Below are positions 1 through 6,391 of a stretch of 10,944 nucleotides of DNA, piece by piece. Under the pieces are notes generated by a model that was not told the origin of the DNA, searched no databases, and worked only from the letters and a program-made list of their open reading frames with translations. Both the position numbers and the translations under genes were made by a program. The DNA lies in contig DAOWNO010000035.1 in assembly GCA_030642525.1 (NCBI GenBank), positions 1 through 10,944 on the forward strand, read 5' to 3'. The DNA comes from Candidatus Aegiribacteria sp. GTDB lineage: Bacteria > Fermentibacterota > Fermentibacteria > Fermentibacterales > JCC-6. Numbering within the stretch: the stretch's first letter is position 1; every line of letters starts with the position of its first letter.

Positions 1-177
1 AAGGCGTATGGTTTTAAGGATAAAAGTTCAATGGTTCGCAGAGCCATAGATCGGCTGCAGCACAAATTGGAACTTGATGCTCTGAGAGAATCGGCGGAAC
101 TGTATTCTGAAATTTACTCAGAGGATGATGATTTGCAAAAGCTGACTCAATCAGCAGTAACCGGATGGCCGGAATGA
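1..177 (+). CDS. MazE-like type II antitoxin, 3' part (5' end outside window)
   Basis: This is an open frame from the first base to a TGA, giving 58 residues. It reads as the end of a ribbon-helix-helix DNA-binding domain (SSMVRRAIDRL, a helix typical of MetJ/Arc-type antitoxins) followed by an acidic, flexible toxin-binding tail (SEIYSEDDDLQKLT) ending in GWPE, an ending common in MazE-type antitoxins paired with MazF/PemK. The stop overlaps the proposed start of the toxin gene as ATGA, so the two are probably translationally coupled. In this family the antitoxin neutralises the toxin and represses the shared promoter; that promoter would lie left of the window. The assignment rests on the C-terminal pattern and on the neighbour, because the N-terminus is not visible. 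Confidence 0.8.
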   Translation, partial: KAYGFKDKSSMVRRAIDRLQHKLELDALRESAELYSEIYSEDDDLQKLTQSAVTGWPE

Positions 178-542
178 CTGTATTGAAAAGAGGCATGATC
201 ATTGATGTGAACCTTGATCCGGTTCAGGGCTCAGAAACTGGGAAAGTAAGACCATGCATAATTGTAACCAATGATGTTTACAATGAAAGAGTTCCCGTTA
301 TTCAGGTTGTTCCTGTTACCGAGTGGACTGCAAGAAAAGCTAGAATTAGAACAAATATTGAAATTTCACCATCACATAGCAATGGCCTTACAAAAAAATC
401 CCTTGCAGATTGTCTGCAGACGCGCCCCATTGATCATCGCCTGAGATTAGCGGCAATCCGCGGAAAGTTGTCTCCCGCCGTAATGCTGGAAATAGATCAG
501 TCATTGAGAATCGTTTTCGAGCTTAATACACTCCGCTATTAG
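174..542 (+). CDS. mazF: MazF/PemK-family endoribonuclease toxin
   Basis: The product has 122 residues, the usual size for MazF. It carries the family pattern: KRGMIIDVNLDPVQGSE at the N-terminus (RG-[DM]-I-x-x-V-[ND]-L-[ND]-P-x-x-G-S-E), the catalytic-loop stretch TGKVRP with its conserved Arg, a hydrophobic strand CIIVTNDVYN, a second strand VIQVVPVTEW, and the later segment KSLADCLQTRPIDHRL that matches the family's S-x-[AV]-x-x-[DE]-Q-[IL]-R-x-[VI]-D block. Members cleave mRNA in the cytoplasm. I prefer the ATG at 174, which overlaps the antitoxin stop, over an in-frame ATG at 165 that adds three residues; no strong ribosome binding site helps either. A later ATG at 195 would cut off the conserved KRG. 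The gene appears intact. Confidence 0.87.
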   Translation: MTVLKRGMIIDVNLDPVQGSETGKVRPCIIVTNDVYNERVPVIQVVPVTEWTARKARIRTNIEISPSHSNGLTKKSLADCLQTRPIDHRLRLAAIRGKLSPAVMLEIDQSLRIVFELNTLRY

Positions 543-619
543 ATTCCTGCATAGGCGACAGGATATCACTCCGTAATAACCCTGAAGACTGCCCCAGGCT
601 CTACCGCCTTGCATTCGAG

Positions 620-648
620 TGAACAGCTGCCCGAATCAGAGCTGTTCA
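620..648. repeat. 9-bp inverted repeat (hairpin) downstream of the toxin gene
   Basis: TGAACAGCT at 620-628 is perfectly complementary to AGCTGTTCA at 640-648 around an 11-nt loop. It lies 77 nt after the toxin stop. Only a short T run (ATTTTTA) follows about 8 nt later, so it is a poor intrinsic terminator. Its function is unknown. Confidence 0.4.
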
Positions 649-668
649 ACCTGCTGATTTTTAGGTGA

Positions 669-905
669 AATCGAATACAACTGTCAAAGGCTGCGGCAAT
701 GCGTATTCTTAAAAAGAACGAAACTGAACTCAAGAAGAACCAGAAACTTGCCAATGTTGGAAGCTGGAAATGGAATCTTCAGAATTATCAGACCCTACGG
801 TGAGATACGCTGGCGGCGTTCACGACCCCTCCAGGCCTGACTGTAAGCTCTGTAATAACCGCCGATTGGAGGACAGGCACAACAAGCCTGGTTGTCACCA
901 GATAG
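669..905 (+). pseudogene. Decayed coding fragment with the start of a PAS domain
   Basis: In one frame, bounded by TGA at 666 and TAG at 903 and interrupted by a single TGA at 801, the translation contains ETELKKNQKLANVGSWKWNL. This matches the linker helix plus first strand of PAS domains in sensor histidine kinases (…LxxAQxLAxIGSWxWDL). The rest of the domain is absent. After the internal stop the same frame continues as a Thr/Ser/Val-rich stretch (LTVSSVITADWRTGTTSLVV), which resembles the end of a secreted or surface protein rather than PAS. A 34-residue ORF could start at ATG 699, but there is no ribosome binding site. I read this as debris of one or more genes, placed between the toxin and a terminator; PAS identity is the firm part, the rest is inference. 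Confidence 0.45.
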
Positions 906-923
906 ATTCTGCGAAAAGCAGAG

Positions 924-953
924 AGAAAGGGCGGGGTTTACCCGCCCTTTTTC
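924..953. terminator. Rho-independent terminator between convergent units
   Basis: AAAGGGCGGG at 926-935 pairs with CCCGCCCTTT at 941-950 around a 5-nt loop (GTTTA), and the right arm runs into TTTTT on the + strand. This is an excellent intrinsic terminator for transcription entering from the left. On the - strand the hairpin is the same but the following tract is CTTTCTCTC, so it is weaker there. The stop codon of the opposing MBL-fold gene (TAA, 938-940) lies inside the loop. Confidence 0.85.
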
Positions 954-1624
954 TGTAAGTGCCGCAAGTGGCGTCCGACCCCAAATGGCTTTCCGTGGGC
1001 AGGATATACTGTCTTCGCTCCCCTGTTCAGCAGCATTTTCCAGCTCTCCTTCACTTTCTGAAGGTCTTCCGCGAAAATGGGGAGACCGGGTCTGACAGTC
1101 AGTGGGAACATATTCATGGCAAGGTCCCCGACGAACGCTTCTCCTGTCTCAAGCAGAACACTGACGGAACCCAGTGTGTGACCCGGAGTGTGAATTATGC
1201 TTCCGTCAATCCCGAATTGAGCAAGCTGGAATTCATCGCCCAGTGTTATATCAGCATCGGTAATCGGTATTCTTATCCTGCCGCTGAATGACCCTATCAT
1301 TCCCGTCATGAATCTGCCACATCGGGTTACACCGGGAGCTCTTCTTTCTTTTCCCTTTTCAAGGCATCCCCTGTCCAGTTCATGTATCGCTGTCCGAGCG
1401 CCTGTCAGTTCTCTGATGTCTCTGACCGATCCGATATGATCCCAATGTCCATGAGTGATCACTATCAATTTTATCTCCCGGGGATCAATGGAAAGCTTAC
1501 TGAGCGCTTTCCTGAAAACATCACCTTTGTTCGGCATTCCACCGTCAATCAATATCAGGTTATCACCACGGATCAGATAACATCGGGTTATTCTCAGAAC
1601 AATAGGTATAATGCGATTATTCAT
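938..1624 (-). CDS. Metallo-beta-lactamase-fold hydrolase (glyoxalase II-like)
   Basis: The product has 228 residues. The metal-binding signature is complete: THGHWDH (H58, H60, D62, H63), H149 in HTPGHTLGS, D167 in FVGDL, and H210 in YPAHGKPF. The opening strands CYLIRGDNLILIDGGMP are typical of the superfamily, so the protein should be a soluble dinuclear Zn/Fe hydrolase. The family covers glyoxalase II, thioesterase and related activities, and the substrate cannot be read here. The ATG overlaps the end of the upstream GNAT gene by 8 nt, which suggests coupled translation; there is no well-spaced ribosome binding site. The last residues (about GVGRHLRHLQKKGG) are encoded by a short palindromic repeat plus one arm of the terminator, so this tail is probably not part of the ancestral protein. 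Confidence 0.85.
   Translation of the reverse strand: MNNRIIPIVLRITRCYLIRGDNLILIDGGMPNKGDVFRKALSKLSIDPREIKLIVITHGHWDHIGSVRDIRELTGARTAIHELDRGCLEKGKERRAPGVTRCGRFMTGMIGSFSGRIRIPITDADITLGDEFQLAQFGIDGSIIHTPGHTLGSVSVLLETGEAFVGDLAMNMFPLTVRPGLPIFAEDLQKVKESWKMLLNRGAKTVYPAHGKPFGVGRHLRHLQKKGG
957..981. repeat. Short palindromic repeat, copy A
   Basis: AAGTGCCGCAAG is followed by TGGCGTCCGACCC. The same 12-mer with a similar right flank occurs at 3842-3863 (copy B). Both copies follow a T5 tract by a few bases. The core GCCGC-AA-GTGGC is a near-perfect inverted repeat, one change from GCCGCAAGCGGC. This copy sits inside the 3' end of the MBL-fold gene. Confidence 0.5.
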
Positions 1625-2423
1625 CCTTGTCAGCGTCGTTTCTGGTAATCATGAATTCACCGTACGATGCCATCTTATTGAACCCGAGTTTCTCGTAGCA
1701 GGAAACAGCAGCGATGTTATCCGATCTGACGTTCAGACCGATATGTACAACATACTTCAGAAGAGACTGGCAGACCCTGGCTGTGACAGTTTTACCTAAA
1801 CCTCTTCCCCTGAAATCCGGAAGGGTCGCTATATTGCCAAGGGCACCCACCCCATACTCGGGAGAAAAGACATGTATGCCGCCGATACTGACAAGCCTTT
1901 CATCTCTTCGAATACCGAAGTACTGTCCCGTTTCGAGCATTCTGGTGTCAAACCAGTGACCGGGGTAGCTCATTCTGTAGAATTCAAGAATTTCATCAAG
2001 ATCACTGCTGTCCAGGCGGGTTGTTTCCCCGCAGTCAGTACCGGACACAATCCTGTTATCAAGGAGCGCCATCCTGAAATATTTCCCATGTGATACGACA
2101 GAATGAGTAAATTGAAATGCGGATTCAAGAGCAGGGCTGAAATGGCCGTAGAATGTTTCCGGGAGAACATGATCAATCGACTTCAACAGTTTCCTTGTTC
2201 CATCTGCATTTTCTGAAAGAGCGATCAGCGTCGGGAGCTCCATCCCTGTATAAAGCAGTACGACTGCATCAATCTCATCTTCGGATCTGTGGCCGAACCA
2301 GCAGGTATGCGGCCAGAAGAAATCATCTAGATCCCCGATTCCGTAGATATTTAGGAAAACATCCTTTCTGAGGAATTTTTCTATCTCCTCTCTATCGTGC
2401 AGATAAACGAAGCTATCCTGCAT
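1617..2423 (-). CDS. GNAT-family N-acetyltransferase
   Basis: The product has 268 residues. The C-terminal half is a GNAT fold: a strand with SIGGIHVFS, the acetyl-CoA pyrophosphate loop in LGNIATLPDFRGRGLG (RGRGLG, residues 205-210), then NVRSDNIAAVSCYEKLGF (about 231-248), the classic motif B ending in YEKLGF. Residues 1-120 form a separate N-terminal half that may be a degenerate GNAT-like domain, as in other two-part GNATs of about 270 residues. The acceptor substrate is unknown. The ATG at 2423 lies 5 nt beyond the stop that the preceding osmC-like gene would have without its frameshift, and the 3' end overlaps the MBL-fold gene by 8 nt, so the three look like one transcription unit. The ribosome binding site is weak. 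Confidence 0.85.
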   Translation of the reverse strand: MQDSFVYLHDREEIEKFLRKDVFLNIYGIGDLDDFFWPHTCWFGHRSEDEIDAVVLLYTGMELPTLIALSENADGTRKLLKSIDHVLPETFYGHFSPALESAFQFTHSVVSHGKYFRMALLDNRIVSGTDCGETTRLDSSDLDEILEFYRMSYPGHWFDTRMLETGQYFGIRRDERLVSIGGIHVFSPEYGVGALGNIATLPDFRGRGLGKTVTARVCQSLLKYVVHIGLNVRSDNIAAVSCYEKLGFNKMASYGEFMITRNDADKDE

Positions 2424-2428
2424 TTCAA

Positions 2429-2493
2429 TTAAATCCGGGTCGAAGTCACGCTAAATTCCGGGAGACCTGCCGAAATGTGTTTCTTTACTGAAC
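2429..2493 (-). other. Out-of-frame C-terminal tail of the OsmC-family gene
   Basis: Reading the - strand one frame over from the osmC-like gene gives CSVKKHISAGLPEF and a further seven residues before TAA at 2429-2431. The pattern [DE]QC-x-VKKH-x(4-5)-P-x-F is what family members carry directly after ALIRxAxQ. Restoring one missing T (CAG-TGT instead of CAG-GT) joins both parts into a 132-residue protein ending 5 nt before the GNAT start. Confidence 0.8.
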
Positions 2494-2826
2494 CTGCTCA
2501 GCTGAGCGAATCAGAGCTTTACAATATTTTTGAGGGAAATCAGCAGGAAGCCTGATATCAATTTTTACTCTGTCAACCATTCTTGTCTCCGGGTTGCGCT
2601 CTGCAATCTGAATCAGTTTTATACCCTCAGCTGGAAGATCGTGATGCTGGCAAAATGACAGTACATAGATTCCGGCACATGTTCCCATGGATGCAAGAAA
2701 CAGGTCAAACGGCTCAGGTGCTGAGCCATCACCCCCTCCGCGAACGGACTGATCTGTCATGATCGCATGCCCTTCGTAAACGGCATTCACCTTCTTACCG
2801 CCGGGAAATACTATTTCCATACCCAT
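2485..2826 (-). CDS. OsmC-family protein, frameshifted near the C-terminus
   Basis: The first 111 residues match the OsmC-like (YhfA-type) family: MEIVFPGGKKVNAVYEGH, then SAPEPFDLFLASMGTCAGIYVLSFCQ with the reactive-type Cys50 and a further Cys59, then a strand RVKIDIRLPADFP and the helix KYCKALIRSAEQ. Members are small thiol-dependent peroxidases or related redox proteins, acting as dimers in the cytoplasm. The frame ends after EQVQ, whereas the family continues QC-x-VKKH and a final strand; that tail is present in the next frame, so a single-base deletion at about 2491-2493 is likely. As written the protein lacks the C-terminal cysteine that partners the first one. The ATG at 2826 has a good ribosome binding site (GGAGG, complement of 2835-2839, 8-nt spacer). 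A sequencing error cannot be excluded. Confidence 0.85.
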   Translation of the reverse strand: MGMEIVFPGGKKVNAVYEGHAIMTDQSVRGGGDGSAPEPFDLFLASMGTCAGIYVLSFCQHHDLPAEGIKLIQIAERNPETRMVDRVKIDIRLPADFPQKYCKALIRSAEQVQ

Positions 2827-2891
2827 CCTGATATCCTCCGTCTGGTGACAATCTTTTACTGAAAAAATCTCTGCAAGTCGTTGTATTTTAT

Positions 2892-3065
2892 CTACTCAAT
2901 TATCTCTTTAACTCTTCCAATTCTGCCGTCCTCCAGACGGACCTTGATACCATGAGGATGAGCAGGAGACCTCGTAAGGATTTCCTTTACAATACCTTCT
3001 GTCAGTTTCCCCGATCTCTGGTCCTTCTTCAGAACGACAAGAACCTTCTTACCACAGGAGATCAT
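2892..3065 (-). CDS. ywbE: YwbE family protein (DUF2196)
   Basis: The 57-residue product contains the near-invariant family core VVLKKDQRSGKLTEGIVKEIL followed by PAHPHGIKVRLEDGRIGRVKEI. It covers almost the whole length of known YwbE proteins (about 60-70 residues). It is a small basic protein, probably with an SH3-like or KOW-like barrel; the family's role is not established. I chose ATG 3065 because MISCGKKVLVVLKKDQ lines up with the usual …IxPGLxVxIVLKKDQ start. A GTG at 3101 in the same frame would add 12 residues that do not fit the family and would deepen the overlap with the upstream gene. With ATG 3065 the two genes overlap by 17 nt, so translation may be coupled. No ribosome binding site is evident. 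Confidence 0.8.
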   Translation of the reverse strand: MISCGKKVLVVLKKDQRSGKLTEGIVKEILTRSPAHPHGIKVRLEDGRIGRVKEIIE

Positions 3066-3702
3066 CGTAATTAGCAGGCCAGGGTACACTCGGATATTCA
3101 CTCAAGGTCATGCGGGCAACAATTTCTCCTGCAGTTTCAAGCTGTGAATCCGTGAGCATATCATGAATTTCACCAACAGCATACGCGATAAGATCATGTA
3201 TGTCGCTTTCGTACCAGCTCCTGTCCTCCCAGATGAAATAGATGGATACGGGCATATAAAAATCATCCACGAATTCCTCGAAGAATTCACGTCTGATTCC
3301 ACCGATATCGTGATAATCCCTCAAATCCTCTATCTCATATTCAATGTATGAAGTAAGCGCAGAAAGATACATTATCTGTATTCTTGAGAGTTCCAGCCTG
3401 GTGAGCATGTATGTAAAACCCCTGATATCCTGGATTTCATCCTCCCACTCAAAAATTCTCCTCACCCATCTGTTCTGGTGCCGATAGCGTCTGGATACAT
3501 ATTCCCGATAATTACTCATCGCATCGTCAAACTCATCAGGTTCAAGAAGTGATGTCTCCTCCGCAAATACTCTGAACTCCGAAAAGGACATACCCTCAGA
3601 ATCAATGAAAGGTTCGAGCTGATCGGAAGAATCAAAACCCCATTTTTCAGCATAGGAAGAGAATGCTAGTAAGACAAGAACCGTAATAACGAAATACTTC
3701 AT
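3049..3702 (-). CDS. Exported acidic protein of unknown function
   Basis: I do not recognise a family. The 217-residue product starts MKYFVITVLVLLAFSSYAEKW, a clear Sec signal peptide with a likely cleavage after SYA, so the protein is probably periplasmic or secreted. The mature part is rich in Asp, Glu, Tyr, Trp and Arg and reads as mostly helical (for example LTRLELSRIQIMYLSALTSYIEYEIEDLRD), with no cysteine, no membrane segment and no repeat. The start is ATG 3702: a strong ribosome binding site (AAAGGAG, complement of 3711-3717) lies 8 nt upstream, whereas an in-frame TTG at 3708 would be only 2 nt from it. It is the first gene of the compact string that continues with ywbE, with which it overlaps by 17 nt. 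Confidence 0.72.
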   Translation of the reverse strand: MKYFVITVLVLLAFSSYAEKWGFDSSDQLEPFIDSEGMSFSEFRVFAEETSLLEPDEFDDAMSNYREYVSRRYRHQNRWVRRIFEWEDEIQDIRGFTYMLTRLELSRIQIMYLSALTSYIEYEIEDLRDYHDIGGIRREFFEEFVDDFYMPVSIYFIWEDRSWYESDIHDLIAYAVGEIHDMLTDSQLETAGEIVARMTLSEYPSVPWPANYDDLLW

Positions 3703-3710
3703 AAACAATG

Positions 3711-3717
3711 CTCCTTT
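3711..3717 (-). promoter_or_regulatory. Ribosome binding site of the exported protein
   Basis: AAAGGAG on the - strand, 8 nt before ATG 3702. It decides that start over the TTG at 3708. Confidence 0.7.
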
Positions 3718-3760
3718 CAGTCAGTTTCATATATCCGGATAAAAGGACATCGTTCCATAT

Positions 3761-3825
3761 CTTCCCTTTCCCGGAGAAAGGAAGGCGGACCCGGTATGGT
3801 AGGCGTACTATCACCGTAATACGCC
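3761..3825. other. Two hairpins in the gap between leuS and the exported-protein gene
   Basis: CTTCCCTTTC (3761-3770) pairs with GAAAGGAAG (3776-3784) with one bulged base, and GGCGTA (3802-3807) pairs with TACGCC (3820-3825) around a 12-nt loop. Neither is followed by a U tract on the - strand, so neither is a convincing leuS terminator; a T5 run at 3835-3839 follows the second hairpin only on the + strand. I see no coding sequence in 3703-3870, and no confident promoter. Confidence 0.3.
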
Positions 3826-3841
3826 GGAATATGATTTTTGC

Positions 3842-3863
3842 AAGTGCCGCAAGCAGCGTTCGG
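3842..3863. repeat. Short palindromic repeat, copy B
   Basis: AAGTGCCGCAAG followed by CAGCGTTCGG, matching copy A at 957-981. The core is GCCGC-AA-GCAGC, again one base from a perfect palindrome. It lies 8 nt past the leuS stop codon, with a T5 tract just to its left as in copy A. Confidence 0.5.
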
Positions 3864-3870
3864 GTTCAGT

Positions 3871-6333
3871 TTACGGGATGATGTTTATAAGCTTACCCGG
3901 AACGACTATTACCCTTCCTGGTTCGGAGCCGCCTAGAATCGCAATGATCTTCTCTTCGGAAAGCGCTTTTTTCTCTATCTCTTCCTTTGAAGCACATGCG
4001 GGGAGAGTAATCCTGGCTCGGATTTTTCCCTTAACCTGAACGACCATCTCGACGGTGTCGAGAATCAGATCCTCCTCGTTCCATGCGGGCCATTGCTGCG
4101 TAACAACAGTTTTGCCCTGGAATTTCATTCTGTGCCAGAGTTCCTCGCATATGAACGGTGTCATCGGAGACATAACTACAATGAGTTCACGGATGGCTTT
4201 CCTCCAGAGATCTGCTGCTGCTCCAGCCTTTTCTCTGTTTGCGGATAAGAAGTTCACGAATTCCATCAGAGCCGCAACACCAGTATTGAAATCGAAGCTG
4301 TCAATGTCTTCTGAAACTTTCTTCAGCGTTTTAGCAAGCTGGTATCGGAGTTCATCGGCAAAATCCTCATCAGCCGGTCTTTTCTCAGGATCTGTCGTTT
4401 CATGGACAACGGACCAGACCCGTTTGAGGAACCTGTAAGTACCGGCAATACCGTCTTCGCTCCATCCGAGTTCAGCCTCGAAAGGCCCCATGAAAAGTAT
4501 GTAGAGTCTCAGAGCGTGAGCTCCGAATTTCTCAACTATTTCATCAGGTGTAACGATATTGCCCTTGGACTTGGACATCTTCTGTCCGTCTGCTCCCAGT
4601 ATCATTCCCTGATTCTTGAGAACCGAGAAAGGTTCCGTGAAATCAAGCATACCCTCGTCATACATAACCTTGGTCCAGAATCTGGCGTAGATGAGATGCA
4701 TGACAGCGTGTTCCGCTCCACCGACGTAAAGATCTACAGGCAGCCAGTACTTCACGGCTTCAGGGTCAAACGGTCTCCCGGTTTCAAAAGGAGAGGCAAA
4801 CCTCAGGAAGTACCATGAGGAGCAGACGAATCCGGCCATAGTATCTGTATCTCTCTGGGCCGGACCTCCGCAGAGGGGACAGATCGTGTTTACCCATTCC
4901 TCAATCCTTGCAAGGGGTGATCTGCCTGTATCATCCGGTTCGAAGTTCTCCATTTCCGGAAGCTCTACAGGAAGATCCCTGTCCGGAACAGATCCGCATT
5001 TATCGCAGTGGATAATCGGAATGGGGGCTCCCCAGTATCGCTGTCTCGATACGAGCCAGTCTCTTATCCTGTAGCGGACCTCCGCTTTTCCGATACCTTT
5101 CGAAGCAGCGTATGCCGCCATCCTGATTCTGGCTTCATCTGAATCAAGTCCGGAGAAATCTCCACTGTTGAGAAGCTGGCCGTCAGCGACGGTAGCCTCT
5201 TCCTCAACTCCCTGCGGTATACCATCAGGTGCTATAACTTCAATGATCGGTATACCGAATTTTCTGGCAAATGCGTGATCCCTTTCATCATGTGCCGGTA
5301 CAGCCATGATTGCCGCGGTCCCGTATCCGGCAAGTACATAATCAGAGACATAGAGAGGTATTTCTTTTCCATTGTACGGGTTGATCGCGAAGCAGCCTGT
5401 GAAGACTCCTGTTTTCTCCTTATCAGCGTCCGCTTTCCTCTCAACATCGTTTCTTGACATGGCCTTACTGACATAGGCCATAACCTCATCATGTTTTTCC
5501 GGAGCGGTCATCTTTTCCACATCCGGATGCTCAGGTGCAAGAACGCAGAAAGTAGCCCCGAAGATGGTGTCCAGTCTGGTTGTGTATACGGAAAGTTCTA
5601 TTGGCTCACCCGGTGTGAGGGGGTTCTTAACCATGAAGATGACGGAAGCGCCTTCTGATCTGCCGATCCAGTTTTTCTGCATGGCCTTGATGCCCTCCGG
5701 CCAGTCGAGATCATCAAGGTCTTCGAGGAGCCTGTCAGCATATTCTGTGATTCTGAAGAACCATTGCTTCAGCTTCTTCCTGGTAACTTCTCCGTCACAA
5801 CGCCAGCAGATACCACCGGCAGCTTCTTCGTTTGAGAGGACTATCCTGCAGTTCGGACACCACATCTGGTCGCTTTCCGCCTCGTATGCGAGACCTCTAT
5901 CGAAGAGAAGGTTAAAGAAGTACTGGGTCCACCTGTAGTAACCCGGATCACTGGAGTTGATCTCACGATCCCAGTCGTAACTCGCTTCAATGAGTTTGAA
6001 CTGCCTTCGGTAGGTGTCGGAGTTTATCCTGGTCACTTCCGCTGGATGAGTACCGGTCTTTATAGCGTACTCCTCCGCAGGCTGTCCGAAAGCGTCCCAT
6101 CCCATCGGATGAAGGACATTGAATCCATCCATGCGTTTCTTGCGGCAGATGACATCTGTCGGGATGTAGTTCTTGCAATGGCCTACAGACAGCCCGGCAC
6201 CGGACGGATAAGGAAAGTAGTCAAGGCAGTAAAATGATTCTCTCTCAGGATCAGTTCCGGTTTTGTAGAGACTCATCTTTTCCCAGAAAGGTTTCCACTT
6301 CTCCTCAAGTTCTCTGAAATCGTAGGGATCCAA
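3871..6333 (-). CDS. leuS: Leucyl-tRNA synthetase
   Basis: This class I enzyme charges tRNA-Leu with leucine in the cytoplasm. The 820 residues are of normal length. In order: catalytic start FPYPSGAGLSVGH with the HIGH-equivalent at 49-52 (here SVGH); zinc-type cysteines at 159, 162, 176 and 179; the CP1 editing domain with YTTRLDTIFGAT (about 250-261) and GTAAIMAVPAHDERD (about 338-352); a second cysteine set at 443, 446, 485 and 488; the catalytic KMSKS at 585-589; an anticodon-binding helical domain ending near QQWPAW; and the small C-terminal domain. The start is TTG: GGAGG lies 7 nt upstream (complement of 6341-6345), DPYDFRELEEKW is the expected N-terminus, and the nearby ATG is out of frame. 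It appears monocistronic. Oddities: Ser in place of the first His of HIGH, and Leu in place of Pro in TTRPDT. Confidence 0.97.
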   Translation of the reverse strand: MDPYDFRELEEKWKPFWEKMSLYKTGTDPERESFYCLDYFPYPSGAGLSVGHCKNYIPTDVICRKKRMDGFNVLHPMGWDAFGQPAEEYAIKTGTHPAEVTRINSDTYRRQFKLIEASYDWDREINSSDPGYYRWTQYFFNLLFDRGLAYEAESDQMWCPNCRIVLSNEEAAGGICWRCDGEVTRKKLKQWFFRITEYADRLLEDLDDLDWPEGIKAMQKNWIGRSEGASVIFMVKNPLTPGEPIELSVYTTRLDTIFGATFCVLAPEHPDVEKMTAPEKHDEVMAYVSKAMSRNDVERKADADKEKTGVFTGCFAINPYNGKEIPLYVSDYVLAGYGTAAIMAVPAHDERDHAFARKFGIPIIEVIAPDGIPQGVEEEATVADGQLLNSGDFSGLDSDEARIRMAAYAASKGIGKAEVRYRIRDWLVSRQRYWGAPIPIIHCDKCGSVPDRDLPVELPEMENFEPDDTGRSPLARIEEWVNTICPLCGGPAQRDTDTMAGFVCSSWYFLRFASPFETGRPFDPEAVKYWLPVDLYVGGAEHAVMHLIYARFWTKVMYDEGMLDFTEPFSVLKNQGMILGADGQKMSKSKGNIVTPDEIVEKFGAHALRLYILFMGPFEAELGWSEDGIAGTYRFLKRVWSVVHETTDPEKRPADEDFADELRYQLAKTLKKVSEDIDSFDFNTGVAALMEFVNFLSANREKAGAAADLWRKAIRELIVVMSPMTPFICEELWHRMKFQGKTVVTQQWPAWNEEDLILDTVEMVVQVKGKIRARITLPACASKEEIEKKALSEEKIIAILGGSEPGRVIVVPGKLINIIP

Positions 6334-6340
6334 TGTCAGT

Positions 6341-6345
6341 CCTCC
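6341..6345 (-). promoter_or_regulatory. Ribosome binding site supporting the TTG start of leuS
   Basis: GGAGG on the - strand, 7 nt before TTG 6333. No in-frame ATG or GTG is suitably placed. Confidence 0.75.
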
Positions 6346-6362
6346 ATGAATGTTACAGCAAT

Positions 6363-6391
6363 CTTATACGAATCGCTAGTAGCATGTCCGA
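6363..6391 (-). promoter_or_regulatory. Possible leuS promoter (weak)
   Basis: On the - strand a TATAAG -10-like hexamer (6363-6368) lies 17 nt after TCGGAC (6386-6391), a poor -35. The implied transcript would start about 20 nt before leuS. The -35-like bases fall within the inverted repeat of the MITE-like cassette. It is a guess from spacing and the -10 match only. Confidence 0.2.

Noticed and set aside
620..660. Hairpin as terminator of the toxin gene
   Set aside because: The T run is short and about 8 nt from the stem; evidence is too weak to call termination.
770..958. 62-codon + strand ORF over the debris and terminator
   Set aside because: It has no ribosome binding site, runs through the terminator hairpin and has no recognisable composition; the PAS signal lies in another frame.
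3066..3101. GTG 3101 as the ywbE start
   Set aside because: The extra 12 residues do not match the family, and ATG 3065 aligns with the usual N-terminus.
3761..3825. leuS terminator in the downstream gap
   Set aside because: The hairpins have no U tract on the - strand; kept only as a low-confidence hairpin feature.
4055..4818. Long + strand ORFs antisense to leuS
   Set aside because: These are shadows of the leuS codon pattern; they lack start signals and families.
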